Below, one piece after another: positions 1 through 6,782 of a stretch of DNA of 13,746 bases; position 1 is the first letter of the stretch, and each line of letters starts with the position of its first letter. A program made the position numbers and the translations under genes. Source of the DNA: an uncultured Acidimicrobiia bacterium (GTDB taxonomy: Bacteria; Actinomycetota; Acidimicrobiia; Spongiisociales; JAENVV01); NCBI GenBank assembly GCA_905480085.1, contig CAJQPD010000366.1, forward strand, positions 1 through 13,746. Reading direction: 5' to 3'. Under the pieces are notes generated by a model. That model made no database searches. It saw nothing but the letters and a program-made list of their open reading frames with translations, and was not told where the DNA came from.

Positions 1-132
1 CTGGAATCCGCCATTCGGCTGAGAACTGACCTTCCTGTGGTCGACAAGGCCCAGCGAGGTCATCGCGAATACGGCGTCAAGCAAACCCGGGTGTCGTCTA
101 TTGAGAGTTCGAAGCGTTTCGAGTAAACCCAC
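1..132 (-). CDS. N-terminal fragment of an unidentified protein, possibly a sensor histidine kinase (runs off left edge)
   Basis: Reading leftwards from a GTG at 132, the frame stays open for 44 codons to the window edge, so only the N-terminus is present. It begins MGLLETLRTLNRRHPG and continues with a hydrophobic stretch, LLDAVFAMTSLGLVD. A basic segment followed by 'HP-LLDA' and a membrane-like stretch resembles the N-terminus of many actinobacterial sensor histidine kinases. That resemblance is from memory and rests on few residues. A TAATAT hexamer lies 8 nt upstream of the GTG (complement of 141-146), which suits a leaderless transcript and is the main reason for this start. The opposite strand also has an open frame, reading in from the left edge for 41 codons and ending at TAA 124-126. 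It lacks a hydrophobic pattern and is the weaker choice. GC at third codon positions does not separate the two. Confidence 0.45.
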   Translation of the reverse strand, partial: MGLLETLRTLNRRHPGLLDAVFAMTSLGLVDHRKVSSQPNGGFQ

Positions 133-140
133 GAGGCTTG

Positions 141-146
141 ATATTA
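141..146 (-). promoter_or_regulatory. -10 element TAATAT of the left-edge gene
   Basis: The minus strand reads TAATAT, a near-consensus -10 hexamer. It is followed by 8 nt and then the GTG at 132, so transcription would be expected to start at or very near the start codon. No convincing -35 is visible. Confidence 0.5.
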
Positions 147-229
147 CGCCGGCCGGGATCAGCGGTCTTCTTCAGCTGGTTTCAGAGCAGGATCTTGTCC
201 CCGGACGAGAGTGGACGTCCGACGAGGGG

Positions 230-235
230 TAGCGT
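230..235 (+). promoter_or_regulatory. -10 element TAGCGT before nnrE
   Basis: TAGCGT fits TANNNT and lies 6 nt before the GTG at 242. A GAGGGG at 224-229 could instead act as a Shine-Dalgarno sequence, but its 12-nt spacing is long. The hexamer suggests a leaderless or nearly leaderless transcript. An imperfect inverted repeat (199-229) lies directly upstream. Confidence 0.4.
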
Positions 236-241
236 AAACGT

Positions 242-922
242 GTGATTCCAACAGTGACGCGAAAGCAAATGGTCGAGGTCGACCGTCTGATGATTGACGA
301 GATGGGGATATCGTTGATCCAAATGATGGAGAATGCCGGACTCCAGTTGGCTCGTCTGGCCATCGATCGGTATCAGCCGTCATCGGTTCTGGTTCTCGTC
401 GGTTCCGGCGGCAACGGCGGGGGAGGCCTGGTTGCCGCCCGGCGTCTGTCCGGGTGGGGCGTAGATGTGAGTGTCGCGTTGACCCGTCCGGACCTGGACG
501 GGGTCCCGGGGTCGCAACTTTCGATTGTGAGGGCATTGGGTATCTCGATCGGGGAACCGCATGGCGTTGATCTGATCCTCGACGCGGTTCTCGGCTACAG
601 CCTTTCAGGCCCGGCGCGAGGGCGGGCTGAGACGTTTATCTATTGGGCCAATGATGAGTCGATTCCGGTCTTGTCGCTCGATACGCCGTCAGGGGTTGAT
701 GTCGATACCGGGTTGGTGCCCGGAGCGGGAATGGTGGCGGACGCCACGCTCACGCTGGCTCTTCCCAAGGTCGGCCTGATGGAGAGCCGCTATGTGGGGG
801 AGCTATTGGTGGCGGATATCTCCGTCCCGGCGCAACTCTACGATCGCCTGGGGATCGAGGTTCCACGCGACCTGTTTCGGACCGGTCAGATCCAACCGGT
901 CACCCTTGGTCAAGGAAGATGA
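242..922 (+). CDS. nnrE: NAD(P)H-hydrate epimerase (YjeF N-terminal domain), stand-alone
   Basis: This is a 226-residue protein covering only the YjeF N-terminal (Rossmann-like) domain. The family interconverts the R and S epimers of hydrated, damaged NAD(P)H so that a dehydratase can restore it. Recognisable segments are the N-terminal helix with 'MMENAG' (28-33), the glycine-rich loop GSGGNGGGGLVAAR (54-67), LILDAVLGYSLSGPARG (111-127), and SLDTPSGVDVDTG (145-157) followed by ADATLTLALPKVGL. In bifunctional bacterial Nnr a C-terminal kinase-like dehydratase domain follows; here the protein ends, so a dehydratase must be encoded elsewhere. The usual GNNGGDG motif reads GGNGGGG, losing an Asn (position 57) and the Asp (position 61). 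Activity is therefore less certain than the fold. The start is GTG at 242; GTG at 240 is out of frame. The last 23 bp overlap the convergent Ddn-family gene. Confidence 0.85.
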   Translation: MIPTVTRKQMVEVDRLMIDEMGISLIQMMENAGLQLARLAIDRYQPSSVLVLVGSGGNGGGGLVAARRLSGWGVDVSVALTRPDLDGVPGSQLSIVRALGISIGEPHGVDLILDAVLGYSLSGPARGRAETFIYWANDESIPVLSLDTPSGVDVDTGLVPGAGMVADATLTLALPKVGLMESRYVGELLVADISVPAQLYDRLGIEVPRDLFRTGQIQPVTLGQGR

Positions 923-1319
923 CCGGGATTTGGCGATCGGTTCTGGCCTGATATTCGGCGTACCCCTCATAGGCTTTGACGATGCGCGGCCACCAGGTGG
1001 CTCGTTGTTCGTCGTTGGCTTCGGTGGCAGTCGCCTCAAATCGGTTGCCTTCGATTTGGACGGACACTTCGGGATGGGCGATCAAGTTCAGGTACCAATG
1101 GGGCGGATAGTCGCGACCGCCCCATGACGCGATGATTACGAGTCGCGAACCATCACGGAGGTAAAGCAGCGGCACGGTGTGAGGGCGGCCGGTCCGGCGG
1201 CCTCTGGTGGTCAACAGCAACATACTGTTGTTGACGAACTGTCGGCCGACCCGGCCCCGGGTGGCCCGGTAGGCGCCCGCATGGATTTTCGACAGCCATT
1301 TGGCGCTCACGTCCTGCAT
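900..1319 (-). CDS. Deazaflavin (F420)-dependent nitroreductase/quinone reductase family protein (Ddn-like)
   Basis: This 139-residue split-barrel flavin/deazaflavin-binding protein belongs to the Ddn family, which in mycobacteria uses F420H2 to reduce quinones and nitroimidazoles. The supporting blocks are LLLTTRGRRTGRPHTVPLLY (34-53), SWGGRDYPPHWYLNL (65-79) and YQARTDRQIPVIFL (123-136), in family order and at typical length. The true substrate cannot be read from sequence, and some relatives bind other flavins. I chose the ATG at 1319. The frame extends upstream to a TTG at 1355, but that adds a Gly/Ser segment that looks non-coding. No clear Shine-Dalgarno sequence or -10 element fits either start, so the start is uncertain. 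The gene converges on nnrE with a 23-bp overlap and is divergent from nucS. Confidence 0.82.
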   Translation of the reverse strand: MQDVSAKWLSKIHAGAYRATRGRVGRQFVNNSMLLLTTRGRRTGRPHTVPLLYLRDGSRLVIIASWGGRDYPPHWYLNLIAHPEVSVQIEGNRFEATATEANDEQRATWWPRIVKAYEGYAEYQARTDRQIPVIFLDQG

Positions 1320-1362
1320 GACTGACAGGCTGGCCGATCCGCCCCCACAGGACAAGTCCGGT

Positions 1363-1368
1363 TACGCT
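1363..1368 (+). promoter_or_regulatory. -10 element TACGCT of nucS-trmL
   Basis: TACGCT ends 8 nt before the GTG at 1377, and no Shine-Dalgarno sequence lies between. This is the pattern of an actinobacterial leaderless promoter. The same hexamer, TACGCT, precedes the M20 peptidase gene at 4003-4008. Confidence 0.5.
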
Positions 1369-1376
1369 TGCGCATC

Positions 1377-2036
1377 GTGCGGCTTGTCATAGCGAGATGC
1401 AGTGTGGATTATGAGGGACGTCTGACGGCGTACCTACCTCCGGCTATCCGTTTGCTCATGGTGAAGGCAGACGGGTGCGTCGCCATTCACGCTGATGGGG
1501 GCGCCTACAAACCGCTCAACTGGATGAATGCTCCCAATCACGTTGAGGAACTGGATGATCGATGGATTGTCACCAATCCCAAAGGCGAGATGCTGACGAT
1601 TCACCTTGAGGAAATCATTGCTGATTCCCTGCACGATCTGGGAATCGACCCGGGACTTCAGAAGGACGGGGTCGAAGCCCACCTTCAGGTTCTGCTGGCT
1701 GATCGCCCGCAGGTGATCGAGGAAGGGCTGGTGTTGATTCGTCGCGAATACCCGACCGACATCGGGCCGGTCGATCTGTTGTGTCGTGACGCCGAGGGCC
1801 GAACCGTGGCGGTCGAGATCAAGCGGCGAGGCGACATCGATGGCGTCGAGCAGCTGGCACGGTACCTCGAACGCCTCGATCTCGATGCCAGACTCGTTCC
1901 TGTCCGGGGGGTCTTTGTGGCTCAGCTGATCGTTCCGCAGGCCAAAGTGCTGGCCGAGGCCAGAGGGATTCGCTGTGTTCAGGTCGACCTCGACGAACTG
2001 CGCGGAATCGAACCCAACGCGTTGCGGCTGTTCTAG
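1377..2036 (+). CDS. nucS: Mismatch-specific endonuclease EndoMS/NucS
   Basis: NucS cuts both strands at mismatched bases and provides mismatch repair in actinobacteria and archaea lacking MutS/MutL. The match to mycobacterial NucS as I remember it runs end to end: [12 protein letters not shown] at the start, AYKPLNWM in the N-terminal dimerisation/DNA-binding domain, then [14 protein letters not shown], and the RecB-like nuclease core GPVDLLC...VAVEIKRRG. Counting from GTG 1377 (219 aa), the expected catalytic residues Asp133, Glu147 and Lys149 are present with normal spacing. The last four residues, LRLF, fit the sliding-clamp-binding tail reported for actinobacterial NucS. A TTG at 1368 would add three residues, but the mycobacterial protein begins at the position of the GTG, and a TACGCT -10 lies 8 nt before it. 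The next gene, trmL, starts 2 bp after the stop. Confidence 0.95.
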   Translation: MRLVIARCSVDYEGRLTAYLPPAIRLLMVKADGCVAIHADGGAYKPLNWMNAPNHVEELDDRWIVTNPKGEMLTIHLEEIIADSLHDLGIDPGLQKDGVEAHLQVLLADRPQVIEEGLVLIRREYPTDIGPVDLLCRDAEGRTVAVEIKRRGDIDGVEQLARYLERLDLDARLVPVRGVFVAQLIVPQAKVLAEARGIRCVQVDLDELRGIEPNALRLF

Positions 2037-2038
2037 CC

Positions 2039-2506
2039 GTGCCGTCGGTCGTCCTCTATCACCCTGAGATCCCCCAGAACACCGGGAACATTATGCGTCT
2101 GTGTGCAAATACCGACACCCCGCTCCATCTGATCCGACCGATGGGTTTTGAGCTGGACTCCACGAAGCTGAAACGGGCCGGTATGGACTATCGGGAATAT
2201 GCCACCGTCACGGTCCACGATTCGTTTGACGCGTACTTGCTGGCCGAGTCGCCAGGCCGACTCTATGCATTTGCCCGCAATGGCGAACGGTCGTTGGCGG
2301 AGCTGTCCTACGGTCCCGGGGACGCTTTTCTGTTCGGCCCTGAATCGATCGGCCTCCCGCAAGAGGTGCTCGAAGTGCCCGAGGTGACGGCCTCGGTTCG
2401 GATTCCGATGACTCCCCACACCCGTAGCCTCAACCTGGCGAACTCGGTGGCGATCGCCGTGTACGAGGCAGCCCGTCAGGCCGGCTATCCGTTTGCCCCT
2501 GCCTAG
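2039..2506 (+). CDS. trmL: tRNA (cytidine(34)-2'-O)-methyltransferase TrmL
   Basis: This SPOUT-class methyltransferase uses S-adenosylmethionine to 2'-O-methylate the wobble nucleotide of leucine tRNAs in characterised members. The 155-residue length matches E. coli TrmL closely. The three SPOUT motifs are present: PEIPQNTGNIMRLC (9-22), FLFGPESIGLP (97-107) and the knot segment IPMTPHTRSLNLANSVAIAV (122-141). The start is GTG, 2 bp after the nucS stop and without its own Shine-Dalgarno sequence, so translational coupling to nucS is likely. The stop TAG lies in a CTAG palindrome (2503-2506) that also supplies the stop codon of the convergent DUF4173 gene. The family is clear; the exact tRNA targets in this organism are inferred. 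Confidence 0.93.
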   Translation: MPSVVLYHPEIPQNTGNIMRLCANTDTPLHLIRPMGFELDSTKLKRAGMDYREYATVTVHDSFDAYLLAESPGRLYAFARNGERSLAELSYGPGDAFLFGPESIGLPQEVLEVPEVTASVRIPMTPHTRSLNLANSVAIAVYEAARQAGYPFAPA

Positions 2507-3939
2507 TTGCAATCACCGAGGGTTGCATAGGTGGCGGTGGCTTGCCGGGCCGACCACGAGCTACTGAAGATCGATTCGTCCTCGTCAAGCGTATTGAGAT
2601 CGTGCCTGAGGTCGGTTAGGAGTGGTGAGTCACATTCAAACGGGTGGTTTCGGACGTATTCGGCGACGACCGGGGCCCGGTCGACCGACAATCCGCCGAG
2701 GTAGGAAACGTCGGTTTGAATGATGGCTTGGCGGCCGAGGTTCGTCCTTGCGATGATGGCATCGGGGTTGGCGATCGTAAGGCCAAGCAGCAGGACGGCC
2801 GCGGCGCCAAGCACTACCCGTACAAAGGGCCGGGTATCAGATCGTATGATCGAAAAGGCCATGGCAACCAGCGCGATCGCGATCCAAAGCATGAATACGG
2901 TGGTGTAGAGCCGGAGTTCGGTCAGGCCGAATGCTTCCCAATAGGCCAACATTCTGCGCATGGCCGAGACCAGCACCAGTCCAGTCAGTGCGATCAGGCT
3001 TTGGCTGAGCCAATTGACGACGGCCGACCGCTGAGTGGCGGTGTGCCCCGTCCAGGACGCCACCAGGACGATTCCCAATACCAGTGATGCGACCGCCACC
3101 AACTCGAAGAAGCCCTGCCGGGCGTGCTCGGAGAGAGTGACCGGGTTGCTGTCGACTCCACCGAACAGGTAACCGATCTGGATTAGCACAAAGACTGCGA
3201 ATAGTGCGTTCAACAGCACCAACACGGTGGTTGTCTCGACGCTGCGACCGGCCGGGTCGGCACGAAACCCGAGGGCCGATTCCTTGATCTGACTCGAGAA
3301 CATCCACATCCCGACGAGGAGCGAACCGAGGGCGACCGACCAGAAGACGTGGCCGGTAACCGAGCGGATCACATCGAGGCCGACAAGCCGGTCGACCAGG
3401 TCCGAGAACACGGCGTCGGCGGATGCGAAGAGCGTCCCGAACACAGCCAGGATGGGGACGCCGATAAGCAGTCCGATAAGAACTGGCCCGAGGTTGCTTT
3501 TGTGATGGCTCGGGAGGGAGCGAAAGGTCGTAGTCGGTCCGTAGGCGACGGCTGCCACGGGAGGAACGAGGACCGACAGGATGGTCTGGCTGACCGTCCA
3601 CTCTCCAACCGGTCGCTTGGTCGAGTAGGTGGCCATGATCACCGCGGCCAATCCGGCCATGGCGTTGAGAGCGATAAGGACCTGGGATGCTCTGATCGCC
3701 AGGGCACCGAAGAACAAGGCCGCTGCGTAAATCAACCATCGGTTCGGCGAGCGTTCTGATGGCCCGAATCGGATTCCGAGTGTGAGCGCTAGCCCCGAGA
3801 TCGCCGCCCCAAGTCCGGGGGTGTGGCGGAACGCCAGTGCCTGGACCAGAAAGCCGATGAGGACGGCCCATGCAAGAGTGGTCAGGGGAAGGGTCGGACC
3901 GTGCGCCACCTGTGGCGGGTCGGGTGGTTTGGTGTTCAA
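2503..3939 (-). CDS. DUF4173-family polytopic membrane protein
   Basis: This is a membrane protein of about 478 residues with roughly ten hydrophobic segments and a soluble C-terminal tail (about 402-478). DUF4173 signatures are present: SEHARQGFFEL (270-280), RRMLAYWEAFGLTELRLYT (328-346) and NPDAIIARTNL (391-401). The family is widespread in Gram-positive bacteria and has no established function that I know of, so none is assigned. The tail contains a Cys in HPFECDSPLLTDL and ends in GDCN. The frame is open upstream to 4146, but that part is antisense to the M20 peptidase gene. I start at TTG 3939, which has GGAG 6 nt upstream (complement of 3946-3949) and a TACTTT -10 about 26 nt away. TTG at 3966 is the alternative. 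The gene is divergent from the peptidase and convergent with trmL. Confidence 0.88.
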   Translation of the reverse strand: MNTKPPDPPQVAHGPTLPLTTLAWAVLIGFLVQALAFRHTPGLGAAISGLALTLGIRFGPSERSPNRWLIYAAALFFGALAIRASQVLIALNAMAGLAAVIMATYSTKRPVGEWTVSQTILSVLVPPVAAVAYGPTTTFRSLPSHHKSNLGPVLIGLLIGVPILAVFGTLFASADAVFSDLVDRLVGLDVIRSVTGHVFWSVALGSLLVGMWMFSSQIKESALGFRADPAGRSVETTTVLVLLNALFAVFVLIQIGYLFGGVDSNPVTLSEHARQGFFELVAVASLVLGIVLVASWTGHTATQRSAVVNWLSQSLIALTGLVLVSAMRRMLAYWEAFGLTELRLYTTVFMLWIAIALVAMAFSIIRSDTRPFVRVVLGAAAVLLLGLTIANPDAIIARTNLGRQAIIQTDVSYLGGLSVDRAPVVAEYVRNHPFECDSPLLTDLRHDLNTLDEDESIFSSSWSARQATATYATLGDCN

Positions 3940-3945
3940 TTGATT

Positions 3946-3949
3946 CTCC
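3946..3949 (-). promoter_or_regulatory. Shine-Dalgarno GGAG deciding the DUF4173 start
   Basis: On the minus strand GGAG is followed by 6 nt and then TTG at 3939. This places the start inside the divergent intergenic region rather than at the far upstream open-frame limit, which would overlap the M20 coding sequence. Confidence 0.5.
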
Positions 3950-3964
3950 GAGACTGGTCGAAAC

Positions 3965-3970
3965 AAAGTA
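3965..3970 (-). promoter_or_regulatory. -10 element TACTTT of the DUF4173 gene
   Basis: The minus strand reads TACTTT. A transcription start about 7 nt downstream would give a leader of some 20 nt carrying the GGAG site. No good -35 is seen at 16-18 nt. Confidence 0.35.
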
Positions 3971-4002
3971 ACGACCGGCGCGCCACGGCCAGTTCCCGAT
4001 AC

Positions 4003-4008
4003 TACGCT
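4003..4008 (+). promoter_or_regulatory. -10 element TACGCT of the M20 dipeptidase
   Basis: TACGCT ends 7 nt before the ATG at 4016, with no Shine-Dalgarno sequence between, matching the leaderless pattern seen at nucS. It lies about 35 bp from the divergent TACTTT at 3965-3970. Confidence 0.5.
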
Positions 4009-4015
4009 CGCCAGC

Positions 4016-5341
4016 ATGTTTGACGAACTCAAGAACCGCGTGAACGAACTGTTTCCCACCCTGGTCGACGAACTGAGGGAATTGGTCAGAATCCCCTCGG
4101 TAAGTGCCACCCAACCCGACGACGTTCGCCGCTCGGCCGAGCACATCGTTGGGCTTCTGGAAGCCTCGTTCTTTCAAAATGTTCAGTTGCTTGAGGTCGA
4201 GGGAGCTCATCCGGCGGTCTTTGGGGAGATTCCTGCGCCTGATGGCGCTCCAACGGTTCTTTTGTATGCCCACCATGATGTTCAGCCAGCCGGGTTCGGG
4301 TGGACGGATGACCCATGGGAGCCTCGCGAAATCGATGGTCGCTTGTTTGGTCGGGGCAGCAGCGATGACAAAGCCGGAGTCATCATGCATTTGGCCGCGG
4401 TGCGAGCCTACGACGGGAAGCCGCCCGTTGGGGTCAAGGTCTTCATTGAGGGAGAGGAAGAGATCGGGTCGGCGAATCTGGTGGCGTTCCTGGAAACGTA
4501 CGGAGAGATGTTGGCTGCCGACGCCATCGTCATCGCGGACGCCGGGAACTGGCGGGTAGGGGTGCCTTCGTTCACGACATCCTTGCGCGGATTGGTCGAT
4601 TGTGTGGTCGAAGTTCAGACCCTTGAGAATGCGGTGCATTCGGGAATGTTTGGCGGAGTCTTTCCCGATGCGCTCACCGTCCTGGCTCGTCTTCTCGCCA
4701 CCCTCCATGACCCGGCAGGCAATGTGGCAGTCGCCGGAGTTCACATTGGTGCTGAGGCCGGCCTCGACCTGACCGAAGCCGAGGTTCGAAACCAGGCTGG
4801 TGCCATCGACGGTGTGGAGGTTATCGGCGACGGGAGCCTGGAAGCCAAGACCTGGTCTCGTCCATCGATTTCGGTCCTTGCTATCGATGCCCCGCCGGTC
4901 GAAGGAGCTGTGAACGCGCTGATCCCTTCAGCTCGGGCCAAGATAAGTATGCGGCTGGCTCCTGGCGATAACACGGAAACGGCCATGGCGGCGCTGGTGA
5001 CCCACCTCGAGTCGAATGTGGATTGGGGAGCTCGCGTGCGGGTTACGCCGGGAAGCTCAGGCGAAGCGTTCGAACTCGACACCACCGGGCCCGCCTACAA
5101 CGCCTTCCGCACCGCCTTTCAGGAGACTTGGGGGACGGAGACCGTTGACATGGGGATGGGGGGATCGATTCCGTTCGTGGCATCGTTTTCCGAGGCATAC
5201 CCACGCGCCGCCATCCTCCTGACCGGGGTTGGAGACCCGACGTCGGCGATCCATGGCCCTAACGAGAGCGTCGACCTTGAAGACTTTCGGAAGGCCTGCC
5301 AGGCCGAAGCCATTGCTCTGACCCTCCTGGCTCGGCAGTAG
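4016..5341 (+). CDS. M20-family zinc dipeptidase
   Basis: This is a 441-residue cytosolic metallopeptidase of the M20 clan, closest in layout to PepV/CNDP-type dipeptidases, which remove single residues from short peptides. The two-zinc site is complete: AHHDVQP (His86), GRGSSDDKAG (bridging Asp117), EGEEEIGS (general base Glu148, ligand Glu149), IADAGNW (Asp175) and AIHGPNES (His413). His208 in NAVHSG falls in the dimerisation-domain region, where family members contribute a substrate-binding His across the dimer. There is no signal peptide. The ATG start at 4016 gives the expected N-terminus (helix, then LVRIPSVS). The substrate is inferred only as small peptides. The gene ends in TAG, and the same frame continues open for 49 codons afterwards (see the possible small ORF). 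Confidence 0.92.
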   Translation: MFDELKNRVNELFPTLVDELRELVRIPSVSATQPDDVRRSAEHIVGLLEASFFQNVQLLEVEGAHPAVFGEIPAPDGAPTVLLYAHHDVQPAGFGWTDDPWEPREIDGRLFGRGSSDDKAGVIMHLAAVRAYDGKPPVGVKVFIEGEEEIGSANLVAFLETYGEMLAADAIVIADAGNWRVGVPSFTTSLRGLVDCVVEVQTLENAVHSGMFGGVFPDALTVLARLLATLHDPAGNVAVAGVHIGAEAGLDLTEAEVRNQAGAIDGVEVIGDGSLEAKTWSRPSISVLAIDAPPVEGAVNALIPSARAKISMRLAPGDNTETAMAALVTHLESNVDWGARVRVTPGSSGEAFELDTTGPAYNAFRTAFQETWGTETVDMGMGGSIPFVASFSEAYPRAAILLTGVGDPTSAIHGPNESVDLEDFRKACQAEAIALTLLARQ

Positions 5342-5362
5342 ATTCCGATACTCATTTGTGTC

Positions 5363-5491
5363 TTGATTCTGGCGTTTGGCTACCCGATGGTTCGGTGGGT
5401 GATGCGCCTGTGGCGTCGCAAAGCGGGCATCAGGACTCCCGGACCAACAAACTCCTGGGCCCCGCTCCCACCGTTGCCGGCCGACCGTTAG
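5363..5491 (+). CDS. Possible small membrane protein (unlisted small ORF)
   Basis: After the M20 stop the same frame stays open from 5342 to a TAG at 5489-5491. It encodes a hydrophobic run (IPILICVLILAFGYPMV), a basic turn (MRLWRRKAG) and a proline-rich tail (WAPLPPLPADR). That is the layout of a single-pass small membrane protein. By my count about two thirds of third codon positions are G or C, as expected for coding sequence here. The weak point is the start: in frame there is only ATT at 5342, TTG at 5363 or ATG at 5387, and no Shine-Dalgarno sequence is visible. TTG 5363 (42 aa) is listed as a compromise. Alternatives are occasional read-through of the peptidase stop, a remnant, or a chance frame. 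Confidence 0.3.
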   Translation: MILAFGYPMVRWVMRLWRRKAGIRTPGPTNSWAPLPPLPADR

Positions 5492-5494
5492 GTT
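5489..5494 (+). promoter_or_regulatory. Possible -10 element TAGGTT of the acyl-CoA dehydrogenase gene
   Basis: TAGGTT fits TANNNT and would put a transcription start near 5501. The leader would be about 23 nt and contains the AGGAG Shine-Dalgarno sequence at 5511-5515. No -35 at normal spacing is seen. Confidence 0.25.
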
Positions 5495-5523
5495 GAAACG
5501 CACCTATCCGAGGAGCTTCAAAG

Positions 5524-6768
5524 ATGGATTTTGCCTTGAGCCAGCGGGCCGGGGAGTTACAGGCCCGACTGTTGGAGTTCATGGACTCACACGTGTATCC
5601 GGCCGAGCCTGTCTATGCCGCGCAGATGGCCGCTTCCGGCGACCCGTCTTTCCATCCGCCAATCGTTGAAGAACTCAAGGCTGCGGCGCGCCAACGTGGA
5701 TTGTGGAATCTGTTCCTTCCTGACGAGGAGTGGGGGACCGGTGTTTCGGTGCTCGATTACGCCCCGCTTGCCGAGATCACCGGGCGCAGTCCCAACCTGG
5801 CTCCTGAGGCGTTGAATTGTGCGGCTCCTGATACCGGAAATATGGAGATCCTGACGATGTTTGGGACAGCTGAGCAAAAAGAACAGTGGCTGCGACCATT
5901 GCTTGATGCTGAGATCCGGTCGGCCTTCTCGATGACCGAGCCCGATGTCGGTTCGTCGGATGCCTCGAATATCCGCACCCAGATTCGCGATGATGGCGAT
6001 CACTACATCGTGGCGGGACGGAAGTGGTGGTCTTCGGGTGCCTTCTCTCCGCGCTGCAAGTTCTCGATCGTGATGGGGGTTACGAACCCCGATGCCCCTC
6101 CGTATCAACGCCAGTCGATGATCATCGTCCCCTTTGATTCGCCCGGCGTGGAGATCGAGCGAGATCTGACGGTGCTCGGGTATCGCGATCGCGGCGGGCA
6201 CCCGGTGATCCACTTCAACAATGTCCGGGTTCCGAAGACCAATCTTCTCGGAGTGGAAGGTGGCGGGTTCGCCATCGCTCAGGCGCGATTGGGACCTGGG
6301 CGGATCCATCATTGTATGCGGGCGATTGGCATGGCCGAGCGGGCGTTTGATCTGATGTGTTCGCGGGTGCTTGCCAAGGAAACCTTTGGTCAGCCAATCG
6401 CTGAGCACGGTGTGGTTCAGGATTGGATCGCCGAGGCTCGTATTGCCCTTGAGCAGGCCCGGCTTCTGACTCTCAAGACGGCGTGGCTGATTGACACCGT
6501 TGGGGTCAAGGGGGCCAGGATTGAGATCAGTGCTATCAAGGTGGCCGTTCCCCGCATGGCGGCGCAGATCGTCGACCGGGCCATTCAGGCTTTCGGGGCG
6601 GGTGGCCTGTCAGGCGACTACCCGCTGGCCGCGATGTATGCCCATCTTCGAACGCTGATGATTGCCGACGGACCTGACGAAGTCCACAAGCGGGCGGTGG
6701 CCAGACGTGAGCTGAAGCGTTACGAGCCAGGGTTCGTCCCTGAGCCATATCCGTATCAGCCCTGGTAG
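5524..6768 (+). CDS. Acyl-CoA dehydrogenase, ACAD10/11-like
   Basis: This 414-residue FAD enzyme introduces an alpha-beta double bond into an acyl-CoA. Domains run in the usual order: an N-terminal helical domain, the beta domain with FSMTEPDVGSSDASN (135-149) at the flavin, and a C-terminal helical domain with ETFGQPIAEHG (286-296) and QAFGAGGLSGDYPLA (355-369). LGPGRIHHCMRAIG (256-269) is characteristic of the ACAD10/11 branch. The segment usually carrying the catalytic Glu reads ADGPDEVH, placing Asp382 at that position, as I remember for this branch. Members act on long, branched or 4-hydroxy acyl groups; the substrate here is unknown. ATG at 5524 has AGGAG (5511-5515) 8 nt upstream. The nearest other beta-oxidation-like gene is the MaoC hydratase at 8657, but it is not co-transcribed. 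Confidence 0.92.
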   Translation: MDFALSQRAGELQARLLEFMDSHVYPAEPVYAAQMAASGDPSFHPPIVEELKAAARQRGLWNLFLPDEEWGTGVSVLDYAPLAEITGRSPNLAPEALNCAAPDTGNMEILTMFGTAEQKEQWLRPLLDAEIRSAFSMTEPDVGSSDASNIRTQIRDDGDHYIVAGRKWWSSGAFSPRCKFSIVMGVTNPDAPPYQRQSMIIVPFDSPGVEIERDLTVLGYRDRGGHPVIHFNNVRVPKTNLLGVEGGGFAIAQARLGPGRIHHCMRAIGMAERAFDLMCSRVLAKETFGQPIAEHGVVQDWIAEARIALEQARLLTLKTAWLIDTVGVKGARIEISAIKVAVPRMAAQIVDRAIQAFGAGGLSGDYPLAAMYAHLRTLMIADGPDEVHKRAVARRELKRYEPGFVPEPYPYQPW

Positions 6769-6782
6769 TCGAGACAAATCTA

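Noticed and set aside
1..126. Plus-strand open frame reading in from the left edge and ending at TAA 124-126
   Set aside because: It has no recognisable pattern and no support beyond being open. The minus-strand alternative has a promoter-like -10 and a hydrophobic N-terminus. It cannot be fully excluded without flanking sequence.
2033..2512. 159-codon minus-strand open frame over trmL
   Set aside because: It is antisense to a full-length TrmL with all SPOUT motifs; a shadow frame.
3940..4146. N-terminal extension of the DUF4173 frame
   Set aside because: It overlaps the M20 coding region on the other strand. A Shine-Dalgarno sequence and TTG at 3939 give a sensible start just before the first membrane region.
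2837..4744. Very long minus-strand open frame (635 codons)
   Set aside because: It is out of frame with the DUF4173 gene on the same strand and antisense to the M20 peptidase, both with clear family motifs. Its translation is Arg/Pro/His/Gly-rich without a domain pattern, as expected for a shadow frame in high-GC DNA.
5587..6408. 273-codon minus-strand open frame
   Set aside because: It lies wholly antisense to the acyl-CoA dehydrogenase, which has complete motifs. The composition is His/Arg/Pro-rich and shadow-like.
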